Assembly (NCBI GenBank): GCA_016218915.1
Contig: JACRCQ010000064.1
Span: forward strand, 1 to 53,029
Length of the DNA: 53,029 nucleotides
Source: Deltaproteobacteria bacterium
GTDB taxonomy: Bacteria > Myxococcota_A > Polyangia > Polyangiales > Polyangiaceae
Direction of reading: 5' to 3'
Positions 8,072-16,497 of this stretch are shown here, piece by piece. Position numbers and translations under genes: made by a program. The notes under the pieces are model-generated. The model worked only from the letters and a program-made list of their open reading frames with translations, was not told the DNA's origin and did not search any database. How positions within the stretch are numbered: position 1 is the first letter of the stretch; every line of letters starts with the position of its first letter.

Positions 8072-9141
8072 CACTGCTGCGCCTGGCGCAACGTCGCCGA
8101 TTGCGCGGGTTCGAGCGCTCTCTCCGCGCCGCGCTCCGGCCAGAGCGGTGTCCACACTGGCTGCAGCCCCGCCTTCTCCCGACGCGCCGTCTCACGCACC
8201 GAAAGCCACCCGCCCACGTAGCAGGCGCACGAAGCGAGCGTGATGCCGGCCACGATGTCGATCAGGTAGTGCCAGCGCAGGAACATCGTCGCCAGCATGA
8301 TGTTCACCACCACGAATCCGGTCACAGGCCACGTGTACTTGAACGGGAACTTGTCGCGGTGCCTGAACGAGAACAGCAGGATGAAGAGCGGCCCGGCCGT
8401 GTGAAGCGACGGGAAGATGTCCTTCTGGGCACCTGCGTTGTTGACCGCTTCGAGCACTCGCTCCATCCAGAATCCGGCGATGAGCGGGTGCTGGAAGTGG
8501 TCGGAGAGGTACCGGAACGGACCGTAGCCCGGAACCAACATGTATACCGAGTGCGCCACACAGTAGACCGTCAGCATCCCGATCCCGAACTCGGCGAAGA
8601 GCTTCATCTTCCGGCTCAGAAACAGGAACGGCAGCACGTGCAACGCCAGCACGAAGAAGTAGCCGTAGTAGAAGAAGGCGAACCACTCCGTGGTGTACAA
8701 GCTCACGAACCTGTCCATCACCACCGCAGGCTCGAACCCGAACAACGCCAGATCCAACCTGTAGAGCTGGGAGTCGTAGGCGCGATCACTCACCAGAGGC
8801 AGCAGCCCCTTGAGCATGAAGTAGGAGATCTGCACCACGCCGAAGATCACCAGCCGGTAGGAGAGCGATACGGCCAGCGGACGCGTGAGCAGCGAGCCAC
8901 GCACTGCCACGAGCGTGACGACCAGCACGGCAGCGAGAGCACCGAGCCGCACCAGTGTTTGGTTGCGCTGCTCGCCCGGTGTGCCGAAGATCGCGACCGC
9001 ACCGAACAGCACGCAGAAATAGAAGAAGACGAGCCAGTCCTGCAGCGCCAGCTCAGACACGAGCCTGCGCGCCCATGCGCGAAACGATGGCAACTCGCCT
9101 TCGCGCGCTCGTCCCATGCTGGCTAGTAGACGCTCGACCAT
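8071..9141 (-). CDS. PAP2/Aur1-like phosphatase membrane protein
   Basis: A 356-residue polytopic membrane protein with about six transmembrane segments. It carries the phosphatidic-acid-phosphatase signature in the order found in the inositolphosphotransferase (Aur1/Ipt1) branch: FPSLHTAG (around residue 245) and RWHYLIDIVAGI (around 290), which supply the catalytic His residues. Such enzymes dephosphorylate lipid phosphates or transfer phospho-inositol head groups at the membrane; the precise substrate is not readable. It is the promoter-proximal gene of the PAP2/Cys-rich lipoprotein/PDZ operon and its stop is coupled to the next start. A second possible start is the Met in ASMGRAREG eight codons in. 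Confidence 0.8.
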   Translation of the reverse strand: MVERLLASMGRAREGELPSFRAWARRLVSELALQDWLVFFYFCVLFGAVAIFGTPGEQRNQTLVRLGALAAVLVVTLVAVRGSLLTRPLAVSLSYRLVIFGVVQISYFMLKGLLPLVSDRAYDSQLYRLDLALFGFEPAVVMDRFVSLYTTEWFAFFYYGYFFVLALHVLPFLFLSRKMKLFAEFGIGMLTVYCVAHSVYMLVPGYGPFRYLSDHFQHPLIAGFWMERVLEAVNNAGAQKDIFPSLHTAGPLFILLFSFRHRDKFPFKYTWPVTGFVVVNIMLATMFLRWHYLIDIVAGITLASCACYVGGWLSVRETARREKAGLQPVWTPLWPERGAERALEPAQSATLRQAQQ

Positions 9142-9381
9142 GCTGCTTTGCTGCCCGGAGCCATGCGATACGCATGCCGGCCAGGATCCCTACTGACGTA
9201 CGTGATTTGGGACGCATTGCGCAAGAAAATCGACGCTCCCAGGCACTGGCAAGACGCACAGCGCGAAGCGCTTTTCGCACCACCGCATCTTCGAAGGGAA
9301 GCGCCCTTCGCGGCATGATCCGGGCCGACCCCCAGATTGAAACCACAGAGGACACCGAGACCACAGAGTGGGGAGGGCGCA
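9142..9381. other. Intergenic, hairpin and ACCACAGAG words
   Basis: No gene. A perfect 7-bp stem (CGAAGGG / CCCTTCG, loop of 5) lies at 9292-9310 and could stop transcription arriving from the methyltransferase side or shield an end. At 9342-9367 ACCACAGAGGACACCGAGAC is a short dispersed word seen in many bacterial genomes. Confidence 0.4.
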
Positions 9382-10656
9382 CTAGGCCGGACCGAGCCCA
9401 GGGGCGCCTGTCTTCACGAACGCGATCACGTGCTCCCTGCGATCGTCGCGATCAAATGCGTGCGCCGTTCCCTTGTGAAAGTGCGGCCTGCGCTGCGACG
9501 CCGTGGCCTTCCACGCAAGCCCGGCCTGCCTCGCGCACGCAACCATCAGCTCGTCGGCTCGCAACACCTGCCCGGCCACCACGCTGTCCGCAATCACCAG
9601 CAGCACCGTTCCGCCCGCACGAAGTGAGCGCCCAGATGCCGTGAGCACAGCTGCCATCTCGCGGCCGAACGCCGCGCGCGCAGCCCGGGGCCCGATCCTG
9701 TCGAGCTTGCGTCGCGCCCCGATCTCGTCCGCTGCGAGCGCGCCCGGATTCATCGACAGCCACCGCAGCCGCGTCTCGTGGTGCGCCAGGTAGTCGTAGT
9801 TGCCCGGATAAGGAGGCGAGCTGATCACCACGTCGACGCTCGCAGGCTCGATTCCCGGCAGCTCGCGCGCGTCGCCGCAGATCACCCTCGCCTGCAATGC
9901 GCCCCGCGGAAGACGCTTCGTGAACTCGGCCAGCTGCGCGGCCAGCTCCTCAGCCTTGCTGAAGAACAGCCGCAGGGTGAACCCCGACGCGAGCCTGCGC
10001 GGCTGCTCCTGCACCTCGCCCGTGTCGCCGCGTTTGCGGCTGACCTTGGTGAGGATCGACGACAGCACGAGCCAGAGCGCCTCGGTGGCGACCCCGGGAC
10101 GGCTTCGCGCAATGCCCTCGCGGATGCTGTCGAGCTCGAGGAGCACGTGCGGCTCGAACTGACGCGCATCGATCTCAGGGTACCGGCGCATGGCACCTGC
10201 CCGCGCCTTGCGCCGTTGCTCTCCTTGCAGGCCGATCTGCCTCGCTGCGGCAACCATCGCCTCTGCCTGCACGCGCGTCATACCCGAAACCTTGAGCGTG
10301 GCGAGCGCTGCAGCGAGCGGGTTCAGATCCACGCCGATCGCTTCTCGCCCAGCGAGCCTCGCCTCGACCAGCACGGTTCCGCTTCCGCAAAACGGATCGA
10401 GCACGACCCCGCGGGTCGGCGCAAACAGCTCCACGAGTCGTCGGGCCACGGTCGGATGCATACGCGCCGGATACGAATGAAACCCGTGCACGTGCGCGCG
10501 CCCCTGCTCGGGATCCGGATCGATCGCCAGCGCTGTGCGCAGCTTCGACGCGACCCCGGGCGCGCCTGCCGCTTCGACCTCTCCGCCCACGTTTGCGAGC
10601 GATCGCCTTCGAGCCGTCGCTCGCCGGGCTCCCGGCTCAGCTGCCTTGGGCTTCAC
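9382..10656 (-). CDS. DNA (N4/N6) methyltransferase, orphan
   Basis: A 424-residue SAM-dependent DNA methyltransferase. Motif order is I then IV: DPFCGSGT at 97-104 (SAM binding), preceded by FHSYPARMHP at 59-68, and the catalytic ISSPPYPGNYDYL at 278-290; the SPPY tetrapeptide is typical of cytosine-N4 enzymes but also occurs in N6 enzymes. No restriction endonuclease gene is adjacent, so it looks like a solitary methylase or an RNA/DNA COG1041-type enzyme. Translation starts at a GTG (10656) that overlaps the TGA of the upstream zinc-ribbon membrane protein gene (GTGA), so the two are coupled. Recognition sequence unknown. Confidence 0.8.
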   Translation of the reverse strand: MKPKAAEPGARRATARRRSLANVGGEVEAAGAPGVASKLRTALAIDPDPEQGRAHVHGFHSYPARMHPTVARRLVELFAPTRGVVLDPFCGSGTVLVEARLAGREAIGVDLNPLAAALATLKVSGMTRVQAEAMVAAARQIGLQGEQRRKARAGAMRRYPEIDARQFEPHVLLELDSIREGIARSRPGVATEALWLVLSSILTKVSRKRGDTGEVQEQPRRLASGFTLRLFFSKAEELAAQLAEFTKRLPRGALQARVICGDARELPGIEPASVDVVISSPPYPGNYDYLAHHETRLRWLSMNPGALAADEIGARRKLDRIGPRAARAAFGREMAAVLTASGRSLRAGGTVLLVIADSVVAGQVLRADELMVACARQAGLAWKATASQRRPHFHKGTAHAFDRDDRREHVIAFVKTGAPGLGPA

Positions 10657-11495
10657 GCGCCCGCCTTGCCCCCTCGATCCGCGCTTTGCGCATCAGGCTG
10701 CGGCTCAGCCAGCTCCGTGACAGCCGCGGCAGGCTCCGCAATCCGCACCGGCGCCGCAGGCAGCTTCTGGGGTTCCGGTGGGGCTGCCACGCGCATTCGG
10801 GCCCCATGCACCGAAACCGCGAGATCCCCCGAGTCCGTGATGTCGGAGCGCAGCTCGTCGAGCGCTCCGAGGCGAGCCATGATCTTCTCGGCCTGCTCGT
10901 GATCGATCCGCATCGACGCCGCGAGCTCCTTGGTGGGCATGATCCCCTTGCGACGCACCAGATCGCGCGCTGCCAGGAGCCATGCTTCCTCGAGCCCCCG
11001 CGAGATCTCGCTGGTCCGCCCGGCAGCTTTCTTCAAGCCCAGGCCCGCGAAGAACAGCGGAAACCCGCTCAGCACCAGCCCAGCGATCAGCGAGACCAGA
11101 GGCGGGTGCACGATCGAAGCCACGCCCAGCATGATCAGCACGGCCAGCACGCCGAAGGCGCCAGACACGATTCCAGCCGTTCTCCATGCGATCTGCGACG
11201 ATCGAGCGCTTCGAACCTTGCGAAGCTCCACGATCGCCTCGCCTGCCGCAGCGGGCGGCGAGGCGTACGGGATGCGCGGGCCACCGCAGGCAGGACAGCG
11301 CCAGCGCACCACCGGGTCAGGCTCTGGCTCCGCGACCACCCGGCAGAACGGGCACTTGTGCTGCTGGCCTCGCGTCGTGCCACAGTTCTCGCAACGGCTT
11401 GCGTCCGGCGCCATGGCGCTGCCGCACGTCGAACAGCTCGAGCCCGCATCCGGTTGCGCAGCGCTCGAGGTCGTTGGGGAAGAGGGTTCGGTCAT
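10653..11495 (-). CDS. Zinc-ribbon membrane protein, unknown function
   Basis: A 280-residue protein with an N-terminal cytoplasmic metal-binding region: CSTCG, CENCG, CPFC and CPACGG pairs within the first 75 residues suggest two zinc ribbons. Two transmembrane segments follow (about residues 106-150: ...AGIVSGAFGVLAVLIMLGVASIV... and ...VSLIAGLVLSGFPLFFAGLGL). The C-terminal half contains a helix-turn-helix-like stretch (LVRRKGIMPTKELAASMRI...AEKIMARLGALDELRSDI) resembling a winged helix, then a Pro/Ala tail. Coupling (GTGA overlap) to the methyltransferase downstream suggests shared expression, though a functional link is only inference. No family name recognised. Confidence 0.6.
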   Translation of the reverse strand: MTEPSSPTTSSAAQPDAGSSCSTCGSAMAPDASRCENCGTTRGQQHKCPFCRVVAEPEPDPVVRWRCPACGGPRIPYASPPAAAGEAIVELRKVRSARSSQIAWRTAGIVSGAFGVLAVLIMLGVASIVHPPLVSLIAGLVLSGFPLFFAGLGLKKAAGRTSEISRGLEEAWLLAARDLVRRKGIMPTKELAASMRIDHEQAEKIMARLGALDELRSDITDSGDLAVSVHGARMRVAAPPEPQKLPAAPVRIAEPAAAVTELAEPQPDAQSADRGGKAGA

Positions 11496-11561
11496 CGCAG
11501 CAGGGCCTCCAGGCCCAACTCGTAGCGCCTCGACGGCCCGATGCCAATGTCGGCGAGGGGA

Positions 11562-12857
11562 CTACTTCGGATTCGCAACCGGCTCTGTGATCGGTTGCGT
11601 CGCAGCGTCGACCGACCACTCGAAGTTGTCGATCAACACCGTGGAGTCCAGGACTTCGTCGCCCGAATCCCAGATCGCGAATCGAAGCGTGACGATCGAT
11701 CCGGGCGTGACCGGCGCCGAGGTGACCAGCCATCCGGTGGCTGCGTGCGGTCCGCTGTTGGTGGGAGCAGCGAACCCGGTGTTGTCGAGCAACCCTGGCC
11801 CGAGCGGACATGGGAAGTGCTTCTGGACCCCACCATCCTGCGGATTCGGCGGAGCATCCTGCTCGTTGCAGACCTGCAGCAGGCTGTTGTTGACGCTGAT
11901 CGGGTTGGTGTCCTGGTCAAAGGAGATGTTGCCCTTGACCGCAGTGGGAGGCGGCGGATCCATCAGCGTCACGAAGAAGTCGTTGAACTGGCTGCAGATG
12001 TACTCCGGGAACTCGAACGTGTAGAAATTCAGGTTGAACTTGAACGACTTGGCGTTCGTTGGCACGCGGATCCGAAGCTCGAGCGCCGCCGGATCGTTGC
12101 AATCGCCAGTGACCACGCCCGGACAGGCCGGAGATTCGATCGGGAATCCATCGGGCGGGTTGCTCTTGGTGCCCATCGGCGCACCTTGCGGCGATTGCCA
12201 GGCCTGCTGGCCAGGCGCGCGCGCTGTGCCCGAGGAAAGCACGAGCATGCTCGAGCCTTGCTGCACATGGGCTGCACCGAAATCCGGTACCACCCCATGA
12301 GACAACGGATTCATCCCGTCCGAGCCGTCAGCCTTGACGTACCTCGCCGAGAGCACACCCCAGGTCTTGGCCTTGCCCGTTGCGTTCTCGTCCACGCCCA
12401 CGCGACACAGCCCGATGGCTTTGGCCCCGTTGAACCCGTCCTTGTCGTTGATCACGATGTTCGCATCGCAGTCCGTTGGCTCGTCGTCAGCCTTCCCGCT
12501 GCAGTCCTCGTCGAGCCCGGGACCCCCATCCACCCCGCCAATCACGTCGTAGGCGCCTGGATTGGCGTTGGGATCGCAATCGTTGCAGTCGCCATCCACC
12601 GACGAGTACCCGTCGCCGTCGTGGTCCTGATCATCAGCGAATTGACACGGACCTTGTGCGTTGCCGCCAGGCCCCACATCCATCGGGTTGCCGCCGGAGC
12701 CGCCTGGCCCGATCAGGTTGCCAGAGCCGCCCTGACCGGGTCCTGCACCTGAGCCGCCCGTGCCGAAGCCGCTGCCCTTGTCGTTGCCCGCGGAGCACGC
12801 GATCACAGCGCCGACCCCTGCCAGGCAGAACGCTGCCACGACTTTCAACACCCTCAT
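11562..12857 (-). CDS. Anchor-L/MopE-type lipoprotein, copy 1
   Basis: A 431-residue secreted lipoprotein. SD GGAGGT precedes the ATG at 12857; the signal ends in AVIACS. A Gly/Ser-rich linker is followed by a MopE-like metal-binding stretch, DHDGDGYSSVDGDCNDCD...GLDEDCSGKADDEP, where Asp/Asn/Cys residues form the putative Ca or Cu site. The body carries the choice-of-anchor-L hallmarks: WGVLSARYV, LSHGVVPDFG, GSSMLVLSSGTAR, RIRVPTNAKSFKFNLNFYTFEFPEYIC and the closing FAIWDSGDEVLDSTVLIDNFEW. These beta-sandwich surface proteins are abundant in myxobacteria; function unknown, adhesion or extracellular-matrix role inferred. Copy 2 lies 39 nt upstream on the same strand and copy 3 at 16498. Confidence 0.8.
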   Translation of the reverse strand: MRVLKVVAAFCLAGVGAVIACSAGNDKGSGFGTGGSGAGPGQGGSGNLIGPGGSGGNPMDVGPGGNAQGPCQFADDQDHDGDGYSSVDGDCNDCDPNANPGAYDVIGGVDGGPGLDEDCSGKADDEPTDCDANIVINDKDGFNGAKAIGLCRVGVDENATGKAKTWGVLSARYVKADGSDGMNPLSHGVVPDFGAAHVQQGSSMLVLSSGTARAPGQQAWQSPQGAPMGTKSNPPDGFPIESPACPGVVTGDCNDPAALELRIRVPTNAKSFKFNLNFYTFEFPEYICSQFNDFFVTLMDPPPPTAVKGNISFDQDTNPISVNNSLLQVCNEQDAPPNPQDGGVQKHFPCPLGPGLLDNTGFAAPTNSGPHAATGWLVTSAPVTPGSIVTLRFAIWDSGDEVLDSTVLIDNFEWSVDAATQPITEPVANPK

Positions 12858-12896
12858 CAGGGACCTCCGGAATGCAGCAAAGGGCGGTACGGCCGG

Positions 12897-14180
12897 CTAC
12901 TTCGGAGGCGGACGCACCGTCTGGTTTTGCCCTTCGTTCACGTCGAATCGGAAGTTGTCGATCAGCACCGTGGAATCCAGGACCTCGTCGCCCATGTCCC
13001 AGATGGCAAAGCGGATGGTGAACTCCTCGCCCGGCGTGATCGCTGCCGAGGTCTGCAGCCAGCCGGTCGCAGCGTGGTCTTCGAAGCCGGTACCGTTGAG
13101 CTCGCCAGTGCCCTGCGCGCAGCCAAAGGTCTTGCCGCCTGCCTTCTGCGCCTTGCACACCTCGAGGAAGCCGTTGTTCACCGACACCGGGTTCTTCTGG
13201 GCGTCGAACGAGACGTTCTTGTTCTGCGGAACGGTCGGGTGGATCGAGTAGAGCAACCCAACGAAGAAGTCGTTGTACTGCGTGCAGACGTACACCGGGA
13301 ATTCGTAGGTGTAGAAATCGAAGTCGTAGGCGATCGACTTTGCATTGGTCGGCGCCCGGATCACCATCTCGAATGCGATCGGATCGTTGGCGATCGGCGT
13401 GTCGTCGATGTTCTGGCCAGGACACGCAGCGGTCGAAGGCGTGGGGAATCCTGAAGGCGTGCCGCTCTTGGTGCACATCTGTGCGCCCCCAGGCGAGTCG
13501 CCGTTGACGCCTTCGCGCGCGACGCCCGAGGACAGCACGAGCATGGACGAGCCTTCGCGGGTCTTGACGGAGCTGCCGAACTTCGGCAGCAGGCCATGGG
13601 AAAGGTCGTTGGGTGGCGATCCCTGGCCCCCCTTGCCGGTGCAGGAGTAGAGGCTGTCGGGCATCTTCGAGGAGGTGGCGCCGTCCGCGAACACGTAGCG
13701 CGCGCTGAGCACGCCCCAGGTCTTGTCCTTGCCGGTCGCCCCTTCCTGCGCGAACTTGCACAGCCCAAGAGACTTGGCTGCGTCCATCGCGTCGTTGCCC
13801 TCGATCGGCAGCCCCTGGTCGCAACCGAATGGCTCGTCGTCGGGCGTGCCGTTGCAGTCCTCGTCCACGCCGTTGCCCGAGAAGTCGTACGCCCCGGGAT
13901 TCATCGCGACCGAGCAGTCGTTGCAGTCGCCGTCGCCGACCGTGTAGCCGTCGCCGTCTAGGTCTCCGCCCGGATCGGTCTGCCCGCACGGCGGGTTGAT
14001 GTCGCCGCCGTTGCCGCCGTTGCCGCCACCGATGATCACGGTGCCGCCACCGCCGCCCTTGCCGGTGCCTGCGCCGCTTCCGCCACCACCATTCTTGTCG
14101 AAGATGCTGTCCCCCGATGCTGATGAGCACCCCACAACCACAGCGACCAGCGCGATGCCAAGCCTGCTTGTCGTAGCCAT
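12897..14180 (-). CDS. Anchor-L/MopE-type lipoprotein, copy 2
   Basis: A 427-residue paralogue of the gene at 11562 with the same domain order: signal with VVVGCS lipobox, a Gly-rich linker (GGGGSGAGTGKGGGGG), a MopE-type segment (LDGDGYTVGDGDCNDCS...NGVDEDCNGTPDDEP), and the anchor-L-like body with WGVLSARYVFADG, LSHGLLPKFG, GSSMLVLSSGVAR, VIRAPTNAKSIAYDFDFYTYEFPVYVC, ISVNN-like VSVNNGFLEVC and LDSTVLIDNFRFDV. The start at 14180 is preferred over the frame-initial Met because it gives the signal peptide and follows GGAG at 7 nt. It is transcribed before copy 1, only 39 nt apart, so they form a bicistronic unit from a tandem duplication. Confidence 0.8.
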   Translation of the reverse strand: MATTSRLGIALVAVVVGCSSASGDSIFDKNGGGGSGAGTGKGGGGGTVIIGGGNGGNGGDINPPCGQTDPGGDLDGDGYTVGDGDCNDCSVAMNPGAYDFSGNGVDEDCNGTPDDEPFGCDQGLPIEGNDAMDAAKSLGLCKFAQEGATGKDKTWGVLSARYVFADGATSSKMPDSLYSCTGKGGQGSPPNDLSHGLLPKFGSSVKTREGSSMLVLSSGVAREGVNGDSPGGAQMCTKSGTPSGFPTPSTAACPGQNIDDTPIANDPIAFEMVIRAPTNAKSIAYDFDFYTYEFPVYVCTQYNDFFVGLLYSIHPTVPQNKNVSFDAQKNPVSVNNGFLEVCKAQKAGGKTFGCAQGTGELNGTGFEDHAATGWLQTSAAITPGEEFTIRFAIWDMGDEVLDSTVLIDNFRFDVNEGQNQTVRPPPK

Positions 14181-14602
14181 CAGGTTCTCCACTCCGAGGC
14201 ACACTTCGGCCTCGAACTGCATGCGTCTTCAAGAAGCATACCCGGTGATCCCCGCCCTGTCACCGTCGCGCCTCCGCAATTCTGGCCTGTTTTGCTGGGA
14301 ATATTGCGCCCCCGTTTCACAACAACGGGCGCGCAGCCTGACAAGCGGATCACAGGCGGCACAGATGGCAGGTTCAAGGCCGGCAATGGGCGATTCCTTG
14401 GGGGTTGAACCCGCGCGGCAGGAGAGGGGCCGAATGCTGTGGGTGATGCGCAGCTTGTAGCCCTCTCCTCCCGCCGCCACGCCGCAATCAAGGGACGCGG
14501 CGGTGAGGAGGGGGCGAGTTCGGATCGCTGCGTGTCGTGCGGGGGGAGGTGAAGAACCCGTCGTTGGTCTGCCGCGGGAACCACACGTCCCGGGGCAAGA
14601 CG
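14181..14602. other. Intergenic with two hairpins below metK
   Basis: No gene seen. Two inverted repeats lie here: GCGCCCCCGTT/AACGGGCGCGC (14306-14334, loop of 7) and CTCCTCCCGCCGC/GCGGCGGTGAGGAG (14461-14513). The second lies about 90 nt past the metK stop and is a plausible terminator for it, although neither is followed by a clear T-run. A tRNA-like TTCAA segment at 14370-14385 was considered and rejected. Confidence 0.4.
14461..14513 (-). terminator. Candidate metK terminator hairpin
   Basis: Near-perfect inverted repeat of 13-14 bp with a roughly 20-nt loop, about 90 nt downstream of the metK stop codon on the minus strand. No U-tract is evident, so a Rho-type or simple stabilising hairpin is equally possible. 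Confidence 0.35.
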
Positions 14603-15763
14603 CTACTTCGTGGCGCGAAGCAGGTCTTCGGCCATCTTGGCGGAGGGCGCCGTGCTCTCCCACGGGAAGCCGTCCCGGCCAAAGTGGCCGTAGGCCGCGG
14701 TGCGGTGGTAGATCGGCCGCAGCAGGTCGAGCTGCTCGATGATCGCCTTGGGACGCATGTCAAAGTGCTCGGTCAGGTACTTTGCCAGGATCTGATCGTC
14801 GACCCGCCCAGTGCCCGAGGTGTTCACATACACGCCCACCGGACGCGCAACGCCGATCGCGTAGGCGATCTGCACTTCGCAGCGTCGGGCCAGGCGCGCG
14901 GCCACCACGTTCTTGGCAAGGTAGCGGGCGTAGTAGCAGGCCGAGCGGTCGACCTTGGTCGGGTCCTTGCCGCTGAACGCGCCGCCGCCGTGACGACCCA
15001 TGCCGCCGTAGGTGTCCACGATGATCTTGCGTCCGGTCAGGCCGCAGTCGCCCTGGGGTCCGCCGATCACGAAGCGGCCGGTCGGGTTGACGTGGATCTT
15101 GGTGTTCTTGTCGATCAGCTCCTTGGGCATGATCGGCGTGATGACTTCGGCGCGGATCCCTTCGTTGATGCGCGCCTGCGTTACCTCGGGCGTGTGCTGG
15201 GTGCTGACCACGATCGCCTCGCACCGCACCACCTTGTCGTCTTCGTACTCGAGCGTGACCTGGGTCTTGCCGTCAGGACGCAGGAAGTCGAGCTTGTTCT
15301 GCTTGCGGACATCGGACATGCGTCGCGCGAGCTTGTGCGCGTACATGATCGGCGCAGGCATCAGCTCCGGGGTCTCGTCGCACGCGAACCCGAACATCAT
15401 GCCCTGGTCGCCAGCGCCCTGCTCCTTGTTGTCGCCTTCGTCCACGCCCATGGCGATGTCCGGGGACTGCTGCTCGATCGCGGTCATGACCGCGCAGGTC
15501 TCCCAGTCGAACCCCATGTTGGACGTGTTGTAGCCAATGTCCTTGACCGTCTGGCGGACGATCTTGGGCATGTCGACGTACGCAGAGGTGGTGATCTCGC
15601 CGGCCACGATGACCATGCCGGTCTTGGCGAGGGCTTCGCACGCGACGCGCGCTTTCTTGTCCTGCTCCAGGATACCGTCGAGGATTGCGTCGGAAACCTG
15701 ATCGCACACCTTGTCGGGATGGCCTTCGGTAACGGATTCAGATGTGAATTGATAGCGAAGCAT
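14603..15763 (-). CDS. metK: S-adenosylmethionine synthetase
   Basis: Methionine adenosyltransferase, which makes SAM from ATP and methionine in the cytoplasm. The 386-residue product is close to the E. coli length (384) and complete. Hallmarks: TEGHPDKVCDQVSDAILD near the N-terminus (ATP/Mg binding His and Asp), GAGDQGMMFGFA (the hexapeptide signature region), and the P-loop-like GGGAFSGKDPTKVDRSACYYARY. The start at 15763 is chosen because AGGAG sits 5 nt upstream; a GTG two codons earlier falls inside that SD. It is monocistronic, flanked by anchor-L lipoprotein genes that are probably unrelated. The leader upstream contains a conspicuous hairpin (see 15811-15835). Confidence 0.97.
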   Translation of the reverse strand: MLRYQFTSESVTEGHPDKVCDQVSDAILDGILEQDKKARVACEALAKTGMVIVAGEITTSAYVDMPKIVRQTVKDIGYNTSNMGFDWETCAVMTAIEQQSPDIAMGVDEGDNKEQGAGDQGMMFGFACDETPELMPAPIMYAHKLARRMSDVRKQNKLDFLRPDGKTQVTLEYEDDKVVRCEAIVVSTQHTPEVTQARINEGIRAEVITPIMPKELIDKNTKIHVNPTGRFVIGGPQGDCGLTGRKIIVDTYGGMGRHGGGAFSGKDPTKVDRSACYYARYLAKNVVAARLARRCEVQIAYAIGVARPVGVYVNTSGTGRVDDQILAKYLTEHFDMRPKAIIEQLDLLRPIYHRTAAYGHFGRDGFPWESTAPSAKMAEDLLRATK

Positions 15764-15937
15764 GGTCACTCCTACTCGCTGGCCTTTTCAGATCGGACGG
15801 CGTACTTTGTCACGGTAGCGGGCGTTGAGCCCGTGATTCGTTATGCGCTTGCTCTTGCGACGTCAACGCTAAGCGTGGTCGCAGCCCGACTTGCCTTTGC
15901 GAGCGAGCAATCCGCACGACGACCTAGCAGCACCGCC
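15764..15937 (-). promoter_or_regulatory. metK leader with CACGG/CCGTG hairpin
   Basis: The divergent 174-nt spacer must hold the metK promoter and that of the plus-strand YbjN-like gene. At 15811-15835 the strands form CACGG...CCGTG enclosing a GCGGGC/GCCC palindrome. Read on the plus strand the site begins TCACGGTAGCGG, identical over 12 bases to the head of the family A (REP-like) element that ends the RAYT gene. It could be a stray REP head, or a metK leader structure; I could not match it to a known SAM riboswitch consensus. Confidence 0.3.
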
Positions 15938-16333
15938 ATGAACTTCGAACAGATCCTCGCCTATCTCCAAGCCGATGGCTGGCCGATCGAACGGCTCGGC
16001 ACCAACACCGCCCGCAGCCGCTTCAAGGGCCGCGCAAGGTCGTTCCCGTTCTTCGTGCACACCGATGCAACCTACCTGACCCTGCTGTGCGTGCCTTACG
16101 CGCGCCTTCCTGCCGAGGAGCTCCGCGCCAAGGCGCTCATGGACAGGCTGCTGCACCTCAATCGCGAGCTGAACATGGCGAAGTTCGCGGTCGATGACGA
16201 TGGCGACGTGGTGCTGGCCGTGGACTACCCACTCGCGGATCTCGACAACTCCGAGGTGCGCGATGCGCTCGACGTCATGAGCTTCTACGCGGACAAGCAC
16301 TGGGAAGAGGTCAGCGCGCTGGCGGCGGGGTAA
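15938..16333 (+). CDS. YbjN-like / chaperone-fold protein
   Basis: A 131-residue acidic protein. ATG at 15938 begins MNFEQILAYLQADGWPIERL; the frame is open far upstream but that part is antisense to metK. The pattern of an N-terminal helix, then SFPFFVHTDATYLTLLCVPYARLPAE and LMDRLLHLNRELNMAKFAVDDDGDVVLAVDYPLADLDNSEVRDALD resembles YbjN and the class I type III secretion chaperone fold, in which dimers bind partner proteins. No secretion genes are adjacent. Function is therefore unknown, with a small-protein chaperone or regulator role possible. Confidence 0.6.
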   Translation: MNFEQILAYLQADGWPIERLGTNTARSRFKGRARSFPFFVHTDATYLTLLCVPYARLPAEELRAKALMDRLLHLNRELNMAKFAVDDDGDVVLAVDYPLADLDNSEVRDALDVMSFYADKHWEEVSALAAG

Positions 16334-16400
16334 GCGCAGGCGTGCCGCAAGTTGCCGGTTCGCGAGCATTCAAGGGTGCGCTCGGACTTGCCCACGTATC

Positions 16401-16444
16401 GGGCAAGGGCAAGGGCAAGGGCAAGGGCAGGGGCAAGGGCAGGG
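16401..16444 (+). repeat. GGGCAA hexanucleotide tract, short copy
   Basis: About seven units of GGGCAA with some GGGGCAA/GGGCAG variation between the YbjN-like gene and the third anchor-L gene. The same word makes a longer tract at 20585-20760. Confidence 0.85.
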
Positions 16445-16497
16445 AAATAGGATCGTTGCCGACACTCTGCGCCCGGCGCACACTCGTCGGTAGACCC

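Noticed and set aside
9382..11495. A restriction-modification system
   Set aside because: Only the methylase is present; the adjacent coupled gene has no nuclease motif.
14340..14400. A tRNA-like T-arm (GGTTCAAGG) in the gap below metK
   Set aside because: No matching acceptor stem or 7-nt anticodon loop can be built on either strand; one T-stem pair mismatches.
15764..15937. SAM riboswitch upstream of metK
   Set aside because: Hairpin present, but I cannot align it to SAM-I, SAM-II, SAM-IV or SAM/SAH consensus features; kept only as a leader structure.
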